From the NCBI RefSeq assembly GCF_001592875.1, contig NZ_LSOF01000024.1, forward strand, positions 1-64,000: a stretch of DNA of 64,000 nt, given 5' to 3'. Shown here one piece after another: positions 19,185 through 28,124 of this stretch (positions within the stretch are counted from its first letter, which is position 1; every line of letters begins with the position of its first letter). The DNA comes from Pseudomonas sp. BMS12 (GTDB taxonomy: Bacteria > Pseudomonadota > Gammaproteobacteria > Pseudomonadales > Pseudomonadaceae). A program made the position numbers and the translations under genes. The notes under the pieces were generated by a model. The model was not told the DNA's origin and did not search any database. It saw only the letters and a program-made list of their open reading frames with translations.

Positions 19185-20534
19185 GTGGAAAGCGCGAAGC
19201 AACAAGAACAACAACCGCTGGCGGAATATTCATCGGGACGCGGGCTGCTCGAGAGGCTGTTCAAGCTCAGCGAACATCGCACCACCATCAAGACCGAGCT
19301 GATCGCCGGCCTGACGACTTTCGTCACCATGGCCTACATCATCTTCGTCAACCCGAACATCATGGCTACCGCCGGCGTCGACCACGGCGCGGCCTTCGTC
19401 GCCACCTGCCTCGGCGCGGCGCTGGGCTGCTTCCTGATGGGCCTGTACGCCAACTGGCCGGTCGGCCTGGCACCCGGCATGGGCCTGAATGCCTTCTTCA
19501 CCTACACCGTGGTCGGCGAGATGGGCTACAGCTGGCAGATCGCACTAGGTGCCGTCTTCCTCTCCGGCATCCTGTTCATGATCATGAGCCTGTCGAAGAT
19601 TCGCGAATGGCTGCTCAACAGCATCCCCATGAGCCTGCGCTTCGCCATGGGTGCCGGGGTCGGCCTGTTCCTCGGCCTGATCGGCCTGAAGACGGCAGGC
19701 ATCGTCGTCGATAGCCCGGCCACCCTGCTGACCATGGGCTCCTTCGGCGAGCCGTCGGCGATCCTGGCCGCCGTCTGCTTCCTGCTGATCGCCGTGCTCA
19801 GCCACCGCAACGTATTCGGCGCCATTCTCTTCAGCATGCTGGCGGTCACCGCTGCCGGCTGGATGCTCGGCCTGGTCGAGTACAACGGCCTGGTCTCCAT
19901 GCCGCCGAGCCTGGCGCCAACCTTCCTCGCCATGGACATTGCCGGCGCCCTCAATGTCGGCATGATCAGCGTCATCCTGGCCTTCCTCTTCGTCAACATG
20001 TTCGACACCGCCGGCACACTGATGGGCGTCGCCCACCGCGCCAACCTGGTGGATGAAGACGGCAAGATCCAGAACCTGTCCCGCGCCCTGAAGGCCGACA
20101 GTACCTCCAGCGTGATCGGTGCCATGGTCGGCTGCCCGCCGGTAACCAGCTACGTCGAAAGTGCCTCGGGCGTCGCCGCCGGTGGCCGTACCGGCCTCAC
20201 TGCCATCGTGGTCGGCCTGCTGTTCCTCGCGGCGATGTTCTTCGCCCCGCTGGCCGGCATGATCCCCGCCTACGCCACCGCCGGCGCCCTGATCTATGTG
20301 GCGATGCTGATGATGAGCGGCATGGCCCACATCGACTGGAAGGACCACACCGACACCATTCCAGCCATCGTCACCGTGGTGATGATGCCGCTGACCTTCT
20401 CCATCGCCAACGGCATCGCCCTGGGCTTCCTCACCTATGCCACGCTCAAGCTGCTGACCGGCCAGCGCGACAAGGTTTCTGTCAGCCTCTACGTGCTATG
20501 CATTATCTTCATCGCCAAGTTCGCCTTCCTCTGA
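19185..20534 (+). CDS. NCS2-family purine permease (AzgA-like)
   Basis: The 449-aa polytopic membrane protein has about 12-14 segments. The N-terminal signature TELIAGLTTFVTMAYIIFVNPNIM, the APGMGLNAFFTY motif and the VGCPPVTSYVESASGVAAGGRTGLTA motif place it in the AzgA/GhxP/PbuG group. Characterised members import adenine, guanine or hypoxanthine by proton symport. It starts at a GTG after GAGAGG. Its promoter carries both purine-region operator motifs, which supports a role in importing purine substrates. Exact specificity cannot be read from sequence. Confidence 0.93.
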   Translation: MESAKQQEQQPLAEYSSGRGLLERLFKLSEHRTTIKTELIAGLTTFVTMAYIIFVNPNIMATAGVDHGAAFVATCLGAALGCFLMGLYANWPVGLAPGMGLNAFFTYTVVGEMGYSWQIALGAVFLSGILFMIMSLSKIREWLLNSIPMSLRFAMGAGVGLFLGLIGLKTAGIVVDSPATLLTMGSFGEPSAILAAVCFLLIAVLSHRNVFGAILFSMLAVTAAGWMLGLVEYNGLVSMPPSLAPTFLAMDIAGALNVGMISVILAFLFVNMFDTAGTLMGVAHRANLVDEDGKIQNLSRALKADSTSSVIGAMVGCPPVTSYVESASGVAAGGRTGLTAIVVGLLFLAAMFFAPLAGMIPAYATAGALIYVAMLMMSGMAHIDWKDHTDTIPAIVTVVMMPLTFSIANGIALGFLTYATLKLLTGQRDKVSVSLYVLCIIFIAKFAFL

Positions 20535-20553
20535 GGTCTGGCTGAACCCACCG

Positions 20554-20581
20554 AGCCCCGGCGTACTGCGCCGGGGCTTTC
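20554..20581 (+). terminator. Terminator after the NCS2 permease
   Basis: AGCCCCGGCG and CGCCGGGGCT form a ten-bp stem followed by TTTC. It lies 20 bases after the permease stop and just before the LysE-type gene. Confidence 0.85.
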
Positions 20582-20600
20582 GCACATTCGGAGTACCTGC

Positions 20601-21227
20601 ATGAACCTCGACACCTGGCTGCTGTACGCCAGCGCCGCCCTGATCGTGATTCTGATCCCCGGGCCGCTGTCGCTGCTGATGGTCAGCAACAGCCTCAACT
20701 ACGGTGTGCGCCGCTCGTTGCCGGCCTTTCTCGGCGGTGTGTCGGCCTCGATCTGCCTGATCTGCGCCTCGGCGCTCGGCCTGGGCGCCCTGCTCCTCGC
20801 CTCCGAGCAATTGTTCAGCCTGCTCAAGCTGGTCGGCGCGCTGTACCTGTTCTACCTGGCCTGGCAGAGCTGGCAGGACTCACGGCGCGCCGCGCAGCCG
20901 GTGACCCTCAGCGAGCAGCCGGTCAATCCGGGCTTCCGCGCCCTGTTCTGGAAGGCCTTCGGCCTGGGCGCCAGCAATCCAAAGGACATCCTGTTTTTCG
21001 CCGCCTTCCTGCCGCAGTTTCTCAGCGCCGAACGGCCACTGCTGGGCCAACTGCTGGTGATGATCGCCACTTGGGCCCTGCTCGACCTGTTCTGCAAGCT
21101 GTTCTATGGCTGCAGCGCCCAAGCCCTGGGGCGCTACCTGCGCTCCGGGCGCGGCCAGGTGTGGTTCAACCGCACCAGCGCTGGTCTGTTCGGCGTCGCC
21201 GGCACCGCCTCTCTGCTATCGCGCTGA
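20601..21227 (+). CDS. LysE/RhtB-family exporter
   Basis: The 208-aa protein has about six membrane segments and the N-terminal LysE-type motif (ILIPGPLSLLMVSNSLNYG), then GALYLFYLAWQSW. Family members export amino acids or related metabolites by proton antiport. The GGAG just before the ATG at 20601 follows the terminator closely, so its promoter must overlap that terminator or transcription reads through. Substrate unknown; its link to purine metabolism is only positional. Confidence 0.9.
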   Translation: MNLDTWLLYASAALIVILIPGPLSLLMVSNSLNYGVRRSLPAFLGGVSASICLICASALGLGALLLASEQLFSLLKLVGALYLFYLAWQSWQDSRRAAQPVTLSEQPVNPGFRALFWKAFGLGASNPKDILFFAAFLPQFLSAERPLLGQLLVMIATWALLDLFCKLFYGCSAQALGRYLRSGRGQVWFNRTSAGLFGVAGTASLLSR

Positions 21228-21621
21228 GCGCTACTACAGAATCGACAGTCGCCCGAATGCAATCCGGAGGGCTGCCTGCTTCCTGAGTGGGAGCAACTGT
21301 CTTTGAAAGGCGCGCCCCGCTCGACCGAAGCGAGTTGGCAGTGAGCACACGTCGGAGGGCCTTGGCCACGAGGCTTCTGTACGGCCTGTATCGCGGCCAA
21401 GGCCGAGTGCCGCCCAGCTCTTCCTGCGCATGGCTCAGCGACCGAAGCAGAGTAAAGGCAAACTGCTTTCGTGGGAGCGGCTTCAGCCGCGATTGGGGGG
21501 CCCGGAGCTATTCCGCGCACCCTGTGTCGCGGCCAAGGCGGAGTGCCGCGGAATGCCACCCAGCCCAGCCTCTCCTACGCAGCCAACGCCAAGCCAGCGC
21601 AGCTCCACAGAGCCATGAAAA
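21228..21621. repeat. Noncoding REP cluster between lysE-type gene and uraH
   Basis: No gene is supported in this stretch. Two REP-like doublets are present: GGAGGGCCTTGGCCACGA with TCGCGGCCAAGGCCGAGTGC (about 21354-21410), and GTGGGAGCGGCTTCAGCCGC with TCGCGGCCAAGGCGGAGTGC (about 21471-21547). Both resemble the unit at 17855. Open frames here are chance. Confidence 0.7.
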
Positions 21622-21642
21622 AGGCCCGCGCAAGGCGGGCCT
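21622..21642 (-). terminator. Terminator of uraH
   Basis: AGGCCCGC and GCGGGCCT form the stem. On the minus strand it is followed by TTTTTC, 27 bases after the uraH stop codon. Confidence 0.88.
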
Positions 21643-21668
21643 GATACGAAGCTGCAGAACGATGCCGG

Positions 21669-22022
21669 CTAGCTACCACGATAGGTCGAGTAGCTGTAGG
21701 GCGAAATCAGCAGCGGCACGTGGTAGTGCTCCTGGCTCTGGTCGATGCCAAAGCGCAGCACCACCACGTCCAGGAAGGCCGGTTCGGCCATGACCACGCC
21801 GCGCGCGCGGTAGTAGTCGCCAGCATGGAAGTGCAGCTGATAGACACCACTGCGATAGTCATCGCCCTGCAGCAGCGGCGCGTCGCAGCGCCCGTCGTCG
21901 TTGGTTCGGGCTCGCGCCACCAACTCCAGCCCGCCAGCCTCGACCCGGTACAACTCGATAGCGATATCGCGGCCAGGGCTGCCATGGGCAGCATCGAGTA
22001 CGTGTGTTGTCAGTCGTCCCAT
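21669..22022 (-). CDS. uraH: 5-hydroxyisourate hydrolase (transthyretin-like)
   Basis: The 117-aa enzyme opens 5-hydroxyisourate, the product of urate oxidation, to OHCU. Family hallmarks are all present: LTTHVLD with His7, Arg45 in NDDGRCDAP, His101 in HYHVPLL, and the C-terminal YRGS tetrapeptide. It is transcribed away from puuE, and the shared 326-bp region holds two TGTNNACA sites. It works between PuuD and UraD. Confidence 0.97.
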   Translation of the reverse strand: MGRLTTHVLDAAHGSPGRDIAIELYRVEAGGLELVARARTNDDGRCDAPLLQGDDYRSGVYQLHFHAGDYYRARGVVMAEPAFLDVVVLRFGIDQSQEHYHVPLLISPYSYSTYRGS

Positions 22023-22136
22023 CGCGTTCAGGGCGCCAGCGGCGCCTCACCTCCTCTGCTAAATGGTTATTGGGGCCGGGCCAGTATCGGCGGCGACGGC
22101 CTGATGCGAGCAATATAGAACAGCAGATAAGAGTTT
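22023..22136. other. uraH leader and promoter region
   Basis: This AT-richer noncoding sequence lies just upstream of uraH. I see candidate A/T-rich -10 boxes but no single convincing promoter. Confidence 0.4.
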
Positions 22137-22146
22137 TTGTACACAA
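22137..22146. promoter_or_regulatory. TGTNNACA operator site 3 (uraH side)
   Basis: TTGTACACAA lies about 115 bp upstream of uraH, within a run of T and A residues. Confidence 0.65.
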
Positions 22147-22273
22147 TTTTTACGCACCATATCTGCGCACCTAACCTCTGCATGGAGCCGCGCTGTACCA
22201 GGCTGGTGCAGCAGAACCAAGGCAAGGCTGCGGGACAATTAGAGAAATAGCGATTTACAGACCGCCATTGTTT

Positions 22274-22283
22274 TTGTATACAA
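22274..22283. promoter_or_regulatory. TGTNNACA operator site 4 (puuE side)
   Basis: TTGTATACAA, a perfect palindrome, lies 65 bp upstream of the puuE start. It overlaps a possible -35 (TTGTAT), which is 17 bp from TTTATC. Confidence 0.72.
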
Positions 22284-22348
22284 TTAGCCAAGCCGCTTTA
22301 TCCGGATAATCTTCCGCGACGGCATCCACTCGATGAAGGAACACTCAC

Positions 22349-23284
22349 GTGAGCGCTGACTATCCTCGTGACCTGATCGGCTACGGCGACACCCCTCCCC
22401 ATCCGCACTGGCCGAATGATGCCCGCATCGCCATTTCCTTCGTGCTCAATTACGAGGAAGGCGGCGAGCGCTGCGTGCTACATGGCGACAAGGAATCCGA
22501 AGCCTTCCTCTCGGAAATGGTCGCCGCCCAGCCGCTGCAGGGCGTGCGCAACCTGAGCATGGAGTCGCTCTACGAATACGGTAGCCGCGCTGGCGTCTGG
22601 CGCCTGCTCAAGCTGTTCCAGCGCCACGACATCCCACTGACCATCTTCGCCGTGGCCATGGCCGCACAGCGCCATCCGGACGTGATCCGTGCCATGGTCG
22701 AAGCCGGCCACGAGATTTGCAGCCACGGCTACCGCTGGATCGACTATCAGTACATGGACGAGGCGCAGGAACGCGAGCACATGCTCGAAGCCATCCGCAT
22801 CCTCACCGAACTGACCGGCGAGCGCCCACTGGGCTGGTACACCGGCCGTACCGGCCCGAATACCCGGCGCCTGGTGCGCGAGGAAGGCGGCTTCCTCTAC
22901 GACAGCGACACCTACGACGATGACCTGCCCTACTGGGACCCGGCCAGCAGCGCCGAGAAGCCGCACCTGGTGATCCCTTACACCCTGGACACCAACGACA
23001 TGCGCTTCACCCAGGTGCAGGGCTTCAACTGCGGCGACGACTTCTTCAATTACCTGCAGGATGCCTTCGACACCCTGTACGCAGAGGGCGAAGCCGGCGC
23101 ACCGAAGATGCTCTCGATCGGCATGCACTGCCGCCTGCTCGGCCGGCCGGCACGCATCGCCGCCCTGGCGCGCTTCATCGACTACGTGAAGAGCCACGAC
23201 AAGGTCTGGTTCGCCCGCCGTGTCGACATCGCCCGCCACTGGCACGCCACTCACCCCTTCCAAGCACAAGGAGCCGCGCAATGA
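22349..23284 (+). CDS. puuE: Allantoinase PuuE (polysaccharide-deacetylase fold)
   Basis: The 311-aa enzyme hydrolyses allantoin to allantoate. It belongs to the NodB-like metal-independent allantoinases first described in Pseudomonas, not the zinc AllB family. Motifs include FVLNYEEGGE, EICSHGYRWIDYQ and GWYTGRTGPNTRRL. It starts at a GTG after GAAGGA, overlaps uraD by 4 bp (ATGA), and heads the puuE-uraD-alc-allA-puuD gene string. Confidence 0.96.
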   Translation: MSADYPRDLIGYGDTPPHPHWPNDARIAISFVLNYEEGGERCVLHGDKESEAFLSEMVAAQPLQGVRNLSMESLYEYGSRAGVWRLLKLFQRHDIPLTIFAVAMAAQRHPDVIRAMVEAGHEICSHGYRWIDYQYMDEAQEREHMLEAIRILTELTGERPLGWYTGRTGPNTRRLVREEGGFLYDSDTYDDDLPYWDPASSAEKPHLVIPYTLDTNDMRFTQVQGFNCGDDFFNYLQDAFDTLYAEGEAGAPKMLSIGMHCRLLGRPARIAALARFIDYVKSHDKVWFARRVDIARHWHATHPFQAQGAAQ

Positions 23285-23796
23285 GCCGCTTCCAGACCCT
23301 GACCCCGTCCAGCCTGGACCGCGACGCATTTGTCGCCGCCTTCGCGGAAATCTACGAGCACTCGCCCTGGGTCGCCGAGAAAGCCTATGACCTTGGCACC
23401 GATGCCCAGGTCGACGACATCGACGGCCTGCACCAGCGCATGGCCGACATCCTGCTCAGTGCCAGCCGCGACCAGCAGCTGGCACTGATCAACGCTCACC
23501 CGGACCTGGCCGGCAAGGCAGCCATCCGCGGCGAGCTCACCGCTTCCTCGACTTCCGAGCAGAGCGGTGCGGGCATCCACGCGTGCACAGCCGAGGAATT
23601 CGCCCGTTTCACCGAACTCAACGATGCCTACAAGGCCAAGTTCGGCTTTCCCTTCATCAAGGCGGTTAAAGGCAGCAACCGGCACCAGATCCTGGCGGCC
23701 TTCGAGGAGCGTATCCACAACTCCCCGGAGCAGGAATTCGCCACCGCCCTGGCCGAGATCAACAAGATCGCGCTGTTCCGGCTGCAAGCACTCTGA
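23281..23796 (+). CDS. uraD: OHCU decarboxylase
   Basis: The 171-aa all-helical enzyme decarboxylates OHCU to (S)-allantoin. The catalytic histidine is in the conserved [12 protein letters not shown] (His73). The C-terminal [11 protein letters not shown] and the [23 protein letters not shown] helix fit the family. It is translationally coupled to puuE. Confidence 0.96.
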   Translation: MSRFQTLTPSSLDRDAFVAAFAEIYEHSPWVAEKAYDLGTDAQVDDIDGLHQRMADILLSASRDQQLALINAHPDLAGKAAIRGELTASSTSEQSGAGIHACTAEEFARFTELNDAYKAKFGFPFIKAVKGSNRHQILAAFEERIHNSPEQEFATALAEINKIALFRLQAL

Positions 23797-23837
23797 GCAC
23801 AGCCGGCCCGCCACCTCCCCCGTACGAGAAGAGCCCA

Positions 23838-24833
23838 ATGAAAACCTACGCCGTACCCTTCGAGAAATACGTCAACCTGGCCGACGCCCGCCTGGGCACC
23901 AAAGCCATCTCGGTTACCGATGACTGGTTCGCCGACGTCAACCGCCTGTTCCAACCGACCCCGGCCGTATGGAAGGAAGGCGTGTTCGACGACAACGGCA
24001 AGTGGATGGACGGCTGGGAATCGCGCCGCAAGCGCTTCGAAGGCTACGACAGCGCCGTGATCAAGCTGGGCGTACCGGGCTCGATCAAGGGTGTGGACAT
24101 CGATACCAGCCACTTCACCGGCAACTTCCCGCCGTCGGCTTCCCTGGAAGGCTGCTTCGTCGCCGAAGGCGACCCGAGCGACAGCACCGAGTGGAGCGAA
24201 GTACTCGGCGCAGTGGAACTGCAGGGCAACAGCCACCACTACCACGAGATCAACAACAGCCAGGCCTTCACCCACCTGCGCTTCAATATCTACCCGGACG
24301 GTGGCGTGGCCCGCCTGCGCGTGTACGGCGTGCCGTTCCGCGACTGGTCCAGCATCGGCGACAACGAGCAGATCGACCTCGCCGCCGCCCTCAACGGTGG
24401 CCGCGCCCTGGCCTGCTCCGACGAGCACTTCGGGCGCATGAGCAACATCCTCAACCCGGGCCGCGGCGTGAACATGGGTGACGGCTGGGAAACCGCCCGC
24501 CGCCGCACGCCGGGCAACGACTGGGTGATCGTCGCCCTCGGCCACCCTGGCGAGATCGAGCGTATCGTGGTCGATACCCTGCACTTCAAGGGCAACTACC
24601 CGGACAGCTGCTCGATCCAGGGCGCCTACGTCAAGGGCGGCACCGACAGCCAGATCGAAACCCAGAGCCTGTTCTGGCGCGAGCTGCTGCCGAGCCAGAA
24701 GCTGTCGATGCACGCCGAGCACGAGTTTGCCGAGCAGATCGCCAAGCTCGGCCCGATCACCCACGTGCGCCTGAACGTGTTCCCGGACGGTGGCGTCAGC
24801 CGCCTGCGCCTGTTCGGCAAGCTGGCCAAGTAA
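23838..24833 (+). CDS. alc: Allantoicase
   Basis: The 331-aa enzyme splits allantoate into ureidoglycolate and urea. It has the family's two tandem beta-jelly-roll repeats, each ending in a similar block: [16 protein letters not shown] near residue 155, and [16 protein letters not shown] near residue 320. The first repeat also has [18 protein letters not shown], matched in the second by [16 protein letters not shown]. It lies 41 bp after uraD. Confidence 0.97.
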   Translation: MKTYAVPFEKYVNLADARLGTKAISVTDDWFADVNRLFQPTPAVWKEGVFDDNGKWMDGWESRRKRFEGYDSAVIKLGVPGSIKGVDIDTSHFTGNFPPSASLEGCFVAEGDPSDSTEWSEVLGAVELQGNSHHYHEINNSQAFTHLRFNIYPDGGVARLRVYGVPFRDWSSIGDNEQIDLAAALNGGRALACSDEHFGRMSNILNPGRGVNMGDGWETARRRTPGNDWVIVALGHPGEIERIVVDTLHFKGNYPDSCSIQGAYVKGGTDSQIETQSLFWRELLPSQKLSMHAEHEFAEQIAKLGPITHVRLNVFPDGGVSRLRLFGKLAK

Positions 24834-24838
24834 GACGT

Positions 24839-24861
24839 CCCCTCTCCCGCCGGGAGAGGGG
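24839..24861. repeat. CCCTCTCCC/GGGAGAGGG hairpin
   Basis: CCCCTCTCCCG and CGGGAGAGGGG form an 11-bp near-perfect stem between alc and allA. The same element occurs twice between gcl and hyi. Confidence 0.75.
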
Positions 24862-24888
24862 AAACAATCCACGAACAAGTAGACCCAC

Positions 24889-25392
24889 ATGCGCAAACTG
24901 ATCATCGAGCCTTTGAGCAAAGAAGCTTTCGCCCCCTTCGGTGATGTCATCGAAACCGAGGGCAGCGAGTTCTTCATGATCAACAACGGCTCCACCCGCC
25001 GTTACCACAAGCTGGCCACGGTTGAGACCGCCCAGCCTGAGGACAAGGCGATCATCAGCATCTTCAGTGCCGAGGCCCTGCAGATGCCGCTGACGGTGCG
25101 CATGCTGGAGCGCCATCCGCAGGGCAGCCAGGCCTTCGTGCCGCTGCTCGGCAACCCCTTTCTGATCGTGGTCGCGCCACTTGGCGATGCACCTGAATCG
25201 GAGTTGGTCCGCGCCTTCCGCAGCAACGGCAGGCAGGGCATTAATTACCATCGCGGCGTCTGGCACCATCCGGTGCTGACGATCGAAAAGCGGGATGACT
25301 TCCTGGTGGTTGATCGCAGTGGTTCAGGCAACAACTGCGATGAGCATTACTTCACCGAGGACGAGCAGCTCCTCCTCGACCCCCACCACTAA
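24889..25392 (+). CDS. allA: Ureidoglycolate lyase
   Basis: The 167-aa cupin-like enzyme releases glyoxylate and the second urea from ureidoglycolate. The family start LIIEPLSKEAFAPFGDVIE, the SIFSAEAL segment, the HPQGSQAFVPL motif and the NYHRGVWHHPV block are present. It completes the route from allantoate to glyoxylate. Confidence 0.95.
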   Translation: MRKLIIEPLSKEAFAPFGDVIETEGSEFFMINNGSTRRYHKLATVETAQPEDKAIISIFSAEALQMPLTVRMLERHPQGSQAFVPLLGNPFLIVVAPLGDAPESELVRAFRSNGRQGINYHRGVWHHPVLTIEKRDDFLVVDRSGSGNNCDEHYFTEDEQLLLDPHH

Positions 25393-25445
25393 TAAGAGAA
25401 GCCCGGCCGGGCGGCGTGACGCTCGGCGGGAAAGAGGTAACGATT

Positions 25446-26741
25446 GTGGAAGCACATCTGACCGAATGGCTGAACCTGGGCATCCGCTGGCTGCACATGA
25501 TCACCGGCATCGCCTGGATCGGCGCATCCTTCTATTTCGTCTGGCTGGAGAACAACCTCAACCGCAGCAACCCGCGCGAAGGGTTGTCGGGTGATCTCTG
25601 GGCCATCCACGGTGGCGGCATCTACCACCTGGAAAAATACAAACTGGCCCCGCCGAAAATGCCGGAGAACCTGCACTGGTTCAAATGGGAGGCCTACTTC
25701 ACCTGGATGTCGGGCGTCGCCCTGCTGATGGTGGTGTACTACCTCAACCCCAGCCTGTACCTGATCAAGCCTGGCGTGGAGCTGGCTCCGGCTGCAGCCA
25801 TCGCCATCGGCGCCGGCTCCCTGCTGGCCGGCTGGATCGTCTACGACCTGCTGTGCGACTCGCCGCTGGGCAAGAAACCCGCCCTGCTCGGCCTGGTGCT
25901 GTTCGTGCTGGTGATCGGTGCGGCCTGGGGCTTCAGCCAGATCTTCAGCGGCCGTGGCGCCTACATCCACGTCGGCGCACTGATCGGCACCATCATGGTC
26001 GGCAACGTGTTCCGCATCATCATGCCGGCCCAGCGCGCGCTGGTGAAGGCCATCGAGAACAACACGACGCCCGACCCGCTGCTGCCGGCCAAGGGCCTGC
26101 TGCGCTCGCGCCACAACAACTACTTCACCCTGCCGGTGCTGTTCATCATGATCAGCAACCACTTCCCGAGCACCTACGGCAGCCCGTACAACTGGCAAAT
26201 CCTGGCCGGCATCGCCATCGTGGCCGTGCTGATCCGTCACTACTTCAACACCCGCCACGACAGCCACAAGTTCGCCTGGACCCTCCCGGCAGGCGCCCTG
26301 GGCATGATCTGCCTGGCCTTCGTCACCGCGCCGAACTACAAGGCAAGCACCGCCCCGCTAGCCAATGTCGCGCCGACACCGCAGGCCGAGGCGATTGGCG
26401 CGCCCAAGGACGCCCCGCAACTGAACAAGGTGGAAGAGGTGCCCGCGAGCAAGCCGGCTGCCGCCGAAGCAGCAGGTGCACCGAAACTGGACAAAGTGGT
26501 CAGCGTGATCCACGAACGCTGCACCGTTTGCCACTCGGCCAAGCCGAGCAGCCCGATGTTCAGCGCAGCACCTGCCGGCGTGATGTTCGATACCGCGCAG
26601 GAGATGCAGGCCAACGCCGCGCGCATCCAGGCGCAAGCGGTTGCTTCGCAGATCATGCCGCTGGGCAACATGACGCAGATGACCCAGGAAGAACGCGATC
26701 TGATCGGCGCCTGGATCGCCCAGGGCGCACGCATCGACTGA
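25446..26741 (+). CDS. puuD: Membrane urate hydroxylase PuuD with C-terminal cytochrome c domain
   Basis: The 431-aa protein has eight or so membrane helices (about residues 8-310; starts EAHLTEWLNLGIRWLHMITG), a Pro/Ala-rich linker, and a cytochrome c domain with the heme motif CTVCH (near residue 365). Met ligand candidates lie in SQIMPLGNMTQM. PuuD oxidises urate to 5-hydroxyisourate and is thought to send electrons to the respiratory chain rather than make peroxide. I place the start at the GTG 25446 after AAAGAGG; an upstream in-frame ATG at 25416 is less likely. It ends the allantoin gene string. Confidence 0.95.
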   Translation: MEAHLTEWLNLGIRWLHMITGIAWIGASFYFVWLENNLNRSNPREGLSGDLWAIHGGGIYHLEKYKLAPPKMPENLHWFKWEAYFTWMSGVALLMVVYYLNPSLYLIKPGVELAPAAAIAIGAGSLLAGWIVYDLLCDSPLGKKPALLGLVLFVLVIGAAWGFSQIFSGRGAYIHVGALIGTIMVGNVFRIIMPAQRALVKAIENNTTPDPLLPAKGLLRSRHNNYFTLPVLFIMISNHFPSTYGSPYNWQILAGIAIVAVLIRHYFNTRHDSHKFAWTLPAGALGMICLAFVTAPNYKASTAPLANVAPTPQAEAIGAPKDAPQLNKVEEVPASKPAAAEAAGAPKLDKVVSVIHERCTVCHSAKPSSPMFSAAPAGVMFDTAQEMQANAARIQAQAVASQIMPLGNMTQMTQEERDLIGAWIAQGARID

Positions 26742-26788
26742 TCTACCACGACGGGCCGTACTGCCTCCCTGGCGGCCCATCGCTTCGT

Positions 26789-26812
26789 GCCTGCCGCAAG
26801 GCAGGCCTTTTT
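26789..26812 (+). terminator. Terminator after puuD
   Basis: GCCTGCC and GGCAGGC form a stem with a GCAA loop, followed by a T-run. It ends the puuE-to-puuD transcript. Confidence 0.88.
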
Positions 26813-26979
26813 ATCACTAGCGTCTGCGGCACAGGCCGGGCGGCAATCCGCTTAAGCCACGCCCTCGCCGCAGCGCCTTGCTGCATAAGAGCATCCCTCG
26901 GGCTGCCCTTCCCCCACCTCCCGGGCGCCCACACAACAGGCCTCGAACAACCGGTTGCACACGCCCGGGGGCATTCCCG
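26813..26979 (+). other. Noncoding stretch between two plus-strand terminators; possible small RNA
   Basis: This GC-rich stretch contains no ORF with a start codon and ribosome site. It can fold through CCCGGGCG and CGCCCGGGGG blocks and is followed by its own terminator (26980-27004). No clear promoter was found, so a small RNA is only a suggestion. Confidence 0.3.
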
Positions 26980-27004
26980 ACCCGCCAATTGGCGGGTTCT
27001 TTTT
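26980..27004 (+). terminator. Second plus-strand terminator
   Basis: ACCCGCCAATTGGCGGGT is a perfect palindrome followed on the plus strand by TCTTTTT. The minus side lacks a U-run, so it does not serve the adjacent minus-strand gene. Confidence 0.85.
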
Positions 27005-27007
27005 CCT

Positions 27008-27400
27008 CTATTCCTCGAACCGTTCCGTGGCGTCCCGATCGCCCGAGTAATGCTTAGCCAGCGGAAACGCGGGCAGCCAGGATTCGCGCCGGACGGTCCA
27101 GAGCTCGTAGGTGGGTAACAGTTGGTCTGGCGCATCCAGCGCGCCGAGGCTCACTTCGACCTCGTCTGCAGTACGCGAGAAAACCGATGAGCCGCAGTGC
27201 GGGCAGAAGAATCGCCCGGCGTAGTCGCGCGTCTCGCCGACCACAGTCACTGCCGCCTGGGGGAAGATCGCCGAAGCGTGGAAAAGTGCGCCGTGATGCT
27301 TGCGGCAGTCGAGACAGTGACAGAGGCCGACCCGATACGGTCGCCCAGATGCTTCGATACGCAGGCTGCCACACAGGCAACCGCCGGTGAATCGCTGCAT
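27008..27400 (-). CDS. GFA-family (CENP-V/GFA domain) zinc protein
   Basis: The 130-aa protein has the GFA fold: GGCLCGSLR, CHCLDCRKHHGA and FFCPHCGSSVF supply the Cys ligands of two zinc sites. The family is named for glutathione-dependent formaldehyde-activating enzyme, but most members, including this one, have no proven function. The ATG at 27398-27400 follows GGAGG; a start 9 residues upstream is less likely. It has no visible link to the purine genes. Confidence 0.88.
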   Translation of the reverse strand: MQRFTGGCLCGSLRIEASGRPYRVGLCHCLDCRKHHGALFHASAIFPQAAVTVVGETRDYAGRFFCPHCGSSVFSRTADEVEVSLGALDAPDQLLPTYELWTVRRESWLPAFPLAKHYSGDRDATERFEE

Positions 27401-27503
27401 GTCGTCCTCCGCTCGCTTGCCGCCCACCGATCCCGAGCGGCTACCGATTGCTTGAGTACGGTCGCCGAACGGGCCGAGGCCCCAGCGCTAACACAACAAG
27501 GCC

Positions 27504-28124
27504 TTAGCCCTTGAAACCTTTCGCCATCAGATAAACCTCATTCGAGCGCGGCCGCGAAGCAGCGGGCTTGCGCACTACCACCTTCTCGAATGAGGTGCGA
27601 ACGTCCCTCAGAAACTCGTCAGAACCCTCGCCCTGGAAGACCTTGACCACATAGTTGCCACCCGGCTTGAGCACTTTGCGGACCATGTCGAGGGTGAGCT
27701 CGACCAGGTACATCGAGGAGGCCTGGTCGGCGACGGCTACGCCGCTGAGGTTGGGGGCGATATCGGAGACGATCAGGTCGGGCTGCCGGCCATCGAGCTT
27801 GTCGAGAATCTGCTGGAACACGGCGTCGTCGGTGAAGTCGCCCTGGATGAAGTCGACGTTGTCCAGCGGGTCCATCGGCAGAATGTCGGTGGCGATAACG
27901 CGCCCTTTATCACCCAGCAATTTGCCGGCCACCTGCGACCAGCCACCAGGCGCCGAGCCCAGGTCCATGATCAGCATGCCAGGGCGGATCAGCTTGTCCT
28001 TCTCGTTCAGCTCGATCAGCTTGTAGCTGGAGCGCGAGCGCAAGCCATCCTTCTGGGCCTGTTTGACGTAGGGGTCGTTGACGTGTTCGTTCAGCCAGCG
28101 GGCGCTGCTTTTGGAGCGTTTCAT
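27504..28124 (-). CDS. RlmE/FtsJ-like 23S rRNA 2'-O-methyltransferase
   Basis: The 206-aa SAM-dependent methyltransferase is of the RrmJ/FtsJ type, which methylates U2552 of 23S rRNA. SAM motif DLGSAPGGWSQV and the K-D-K-E tetrad positions are present (Lys in SSYKLIE, Asp in VSDIAPN, Lys in VVKVFQGEG, Glu in RSNEVYL). In Pseudomonas the housekeeping rlmE normally lies beside ftsH, and no ftsH is here. This may be a second copy. The start is uncertain: no clear ribosome site precedes the ATG at 28124 or the one five codons upstream. Confidence 0.9.
   Translation of the reverse strand: MKRSKSSARWLNEHVNDPYVKQAQKDGLRSRSSYKLIELNEKDKLIRPGMLIMDLGSAPGGWSQVAGKLLGDKGRVIATDILPMDPLDNVDFIQGDFTDDAVFQQILDKLDGRQPDLIVSDIAPNLSGVAVADQASSMYLVELTLDMVRKVLKPGGNYVVKVFQGEGSDEFLRDVRTSFEKVVVRKPAASRPRSNEVYLMAKGFKG

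Noticed and set aside
21287-21793. 168-codon frame over the REP cluster
   Set aside because: It runs through REP units and the uraH terminator into uraH antisense; composition is Ser/Arg/Pro-rich noise.
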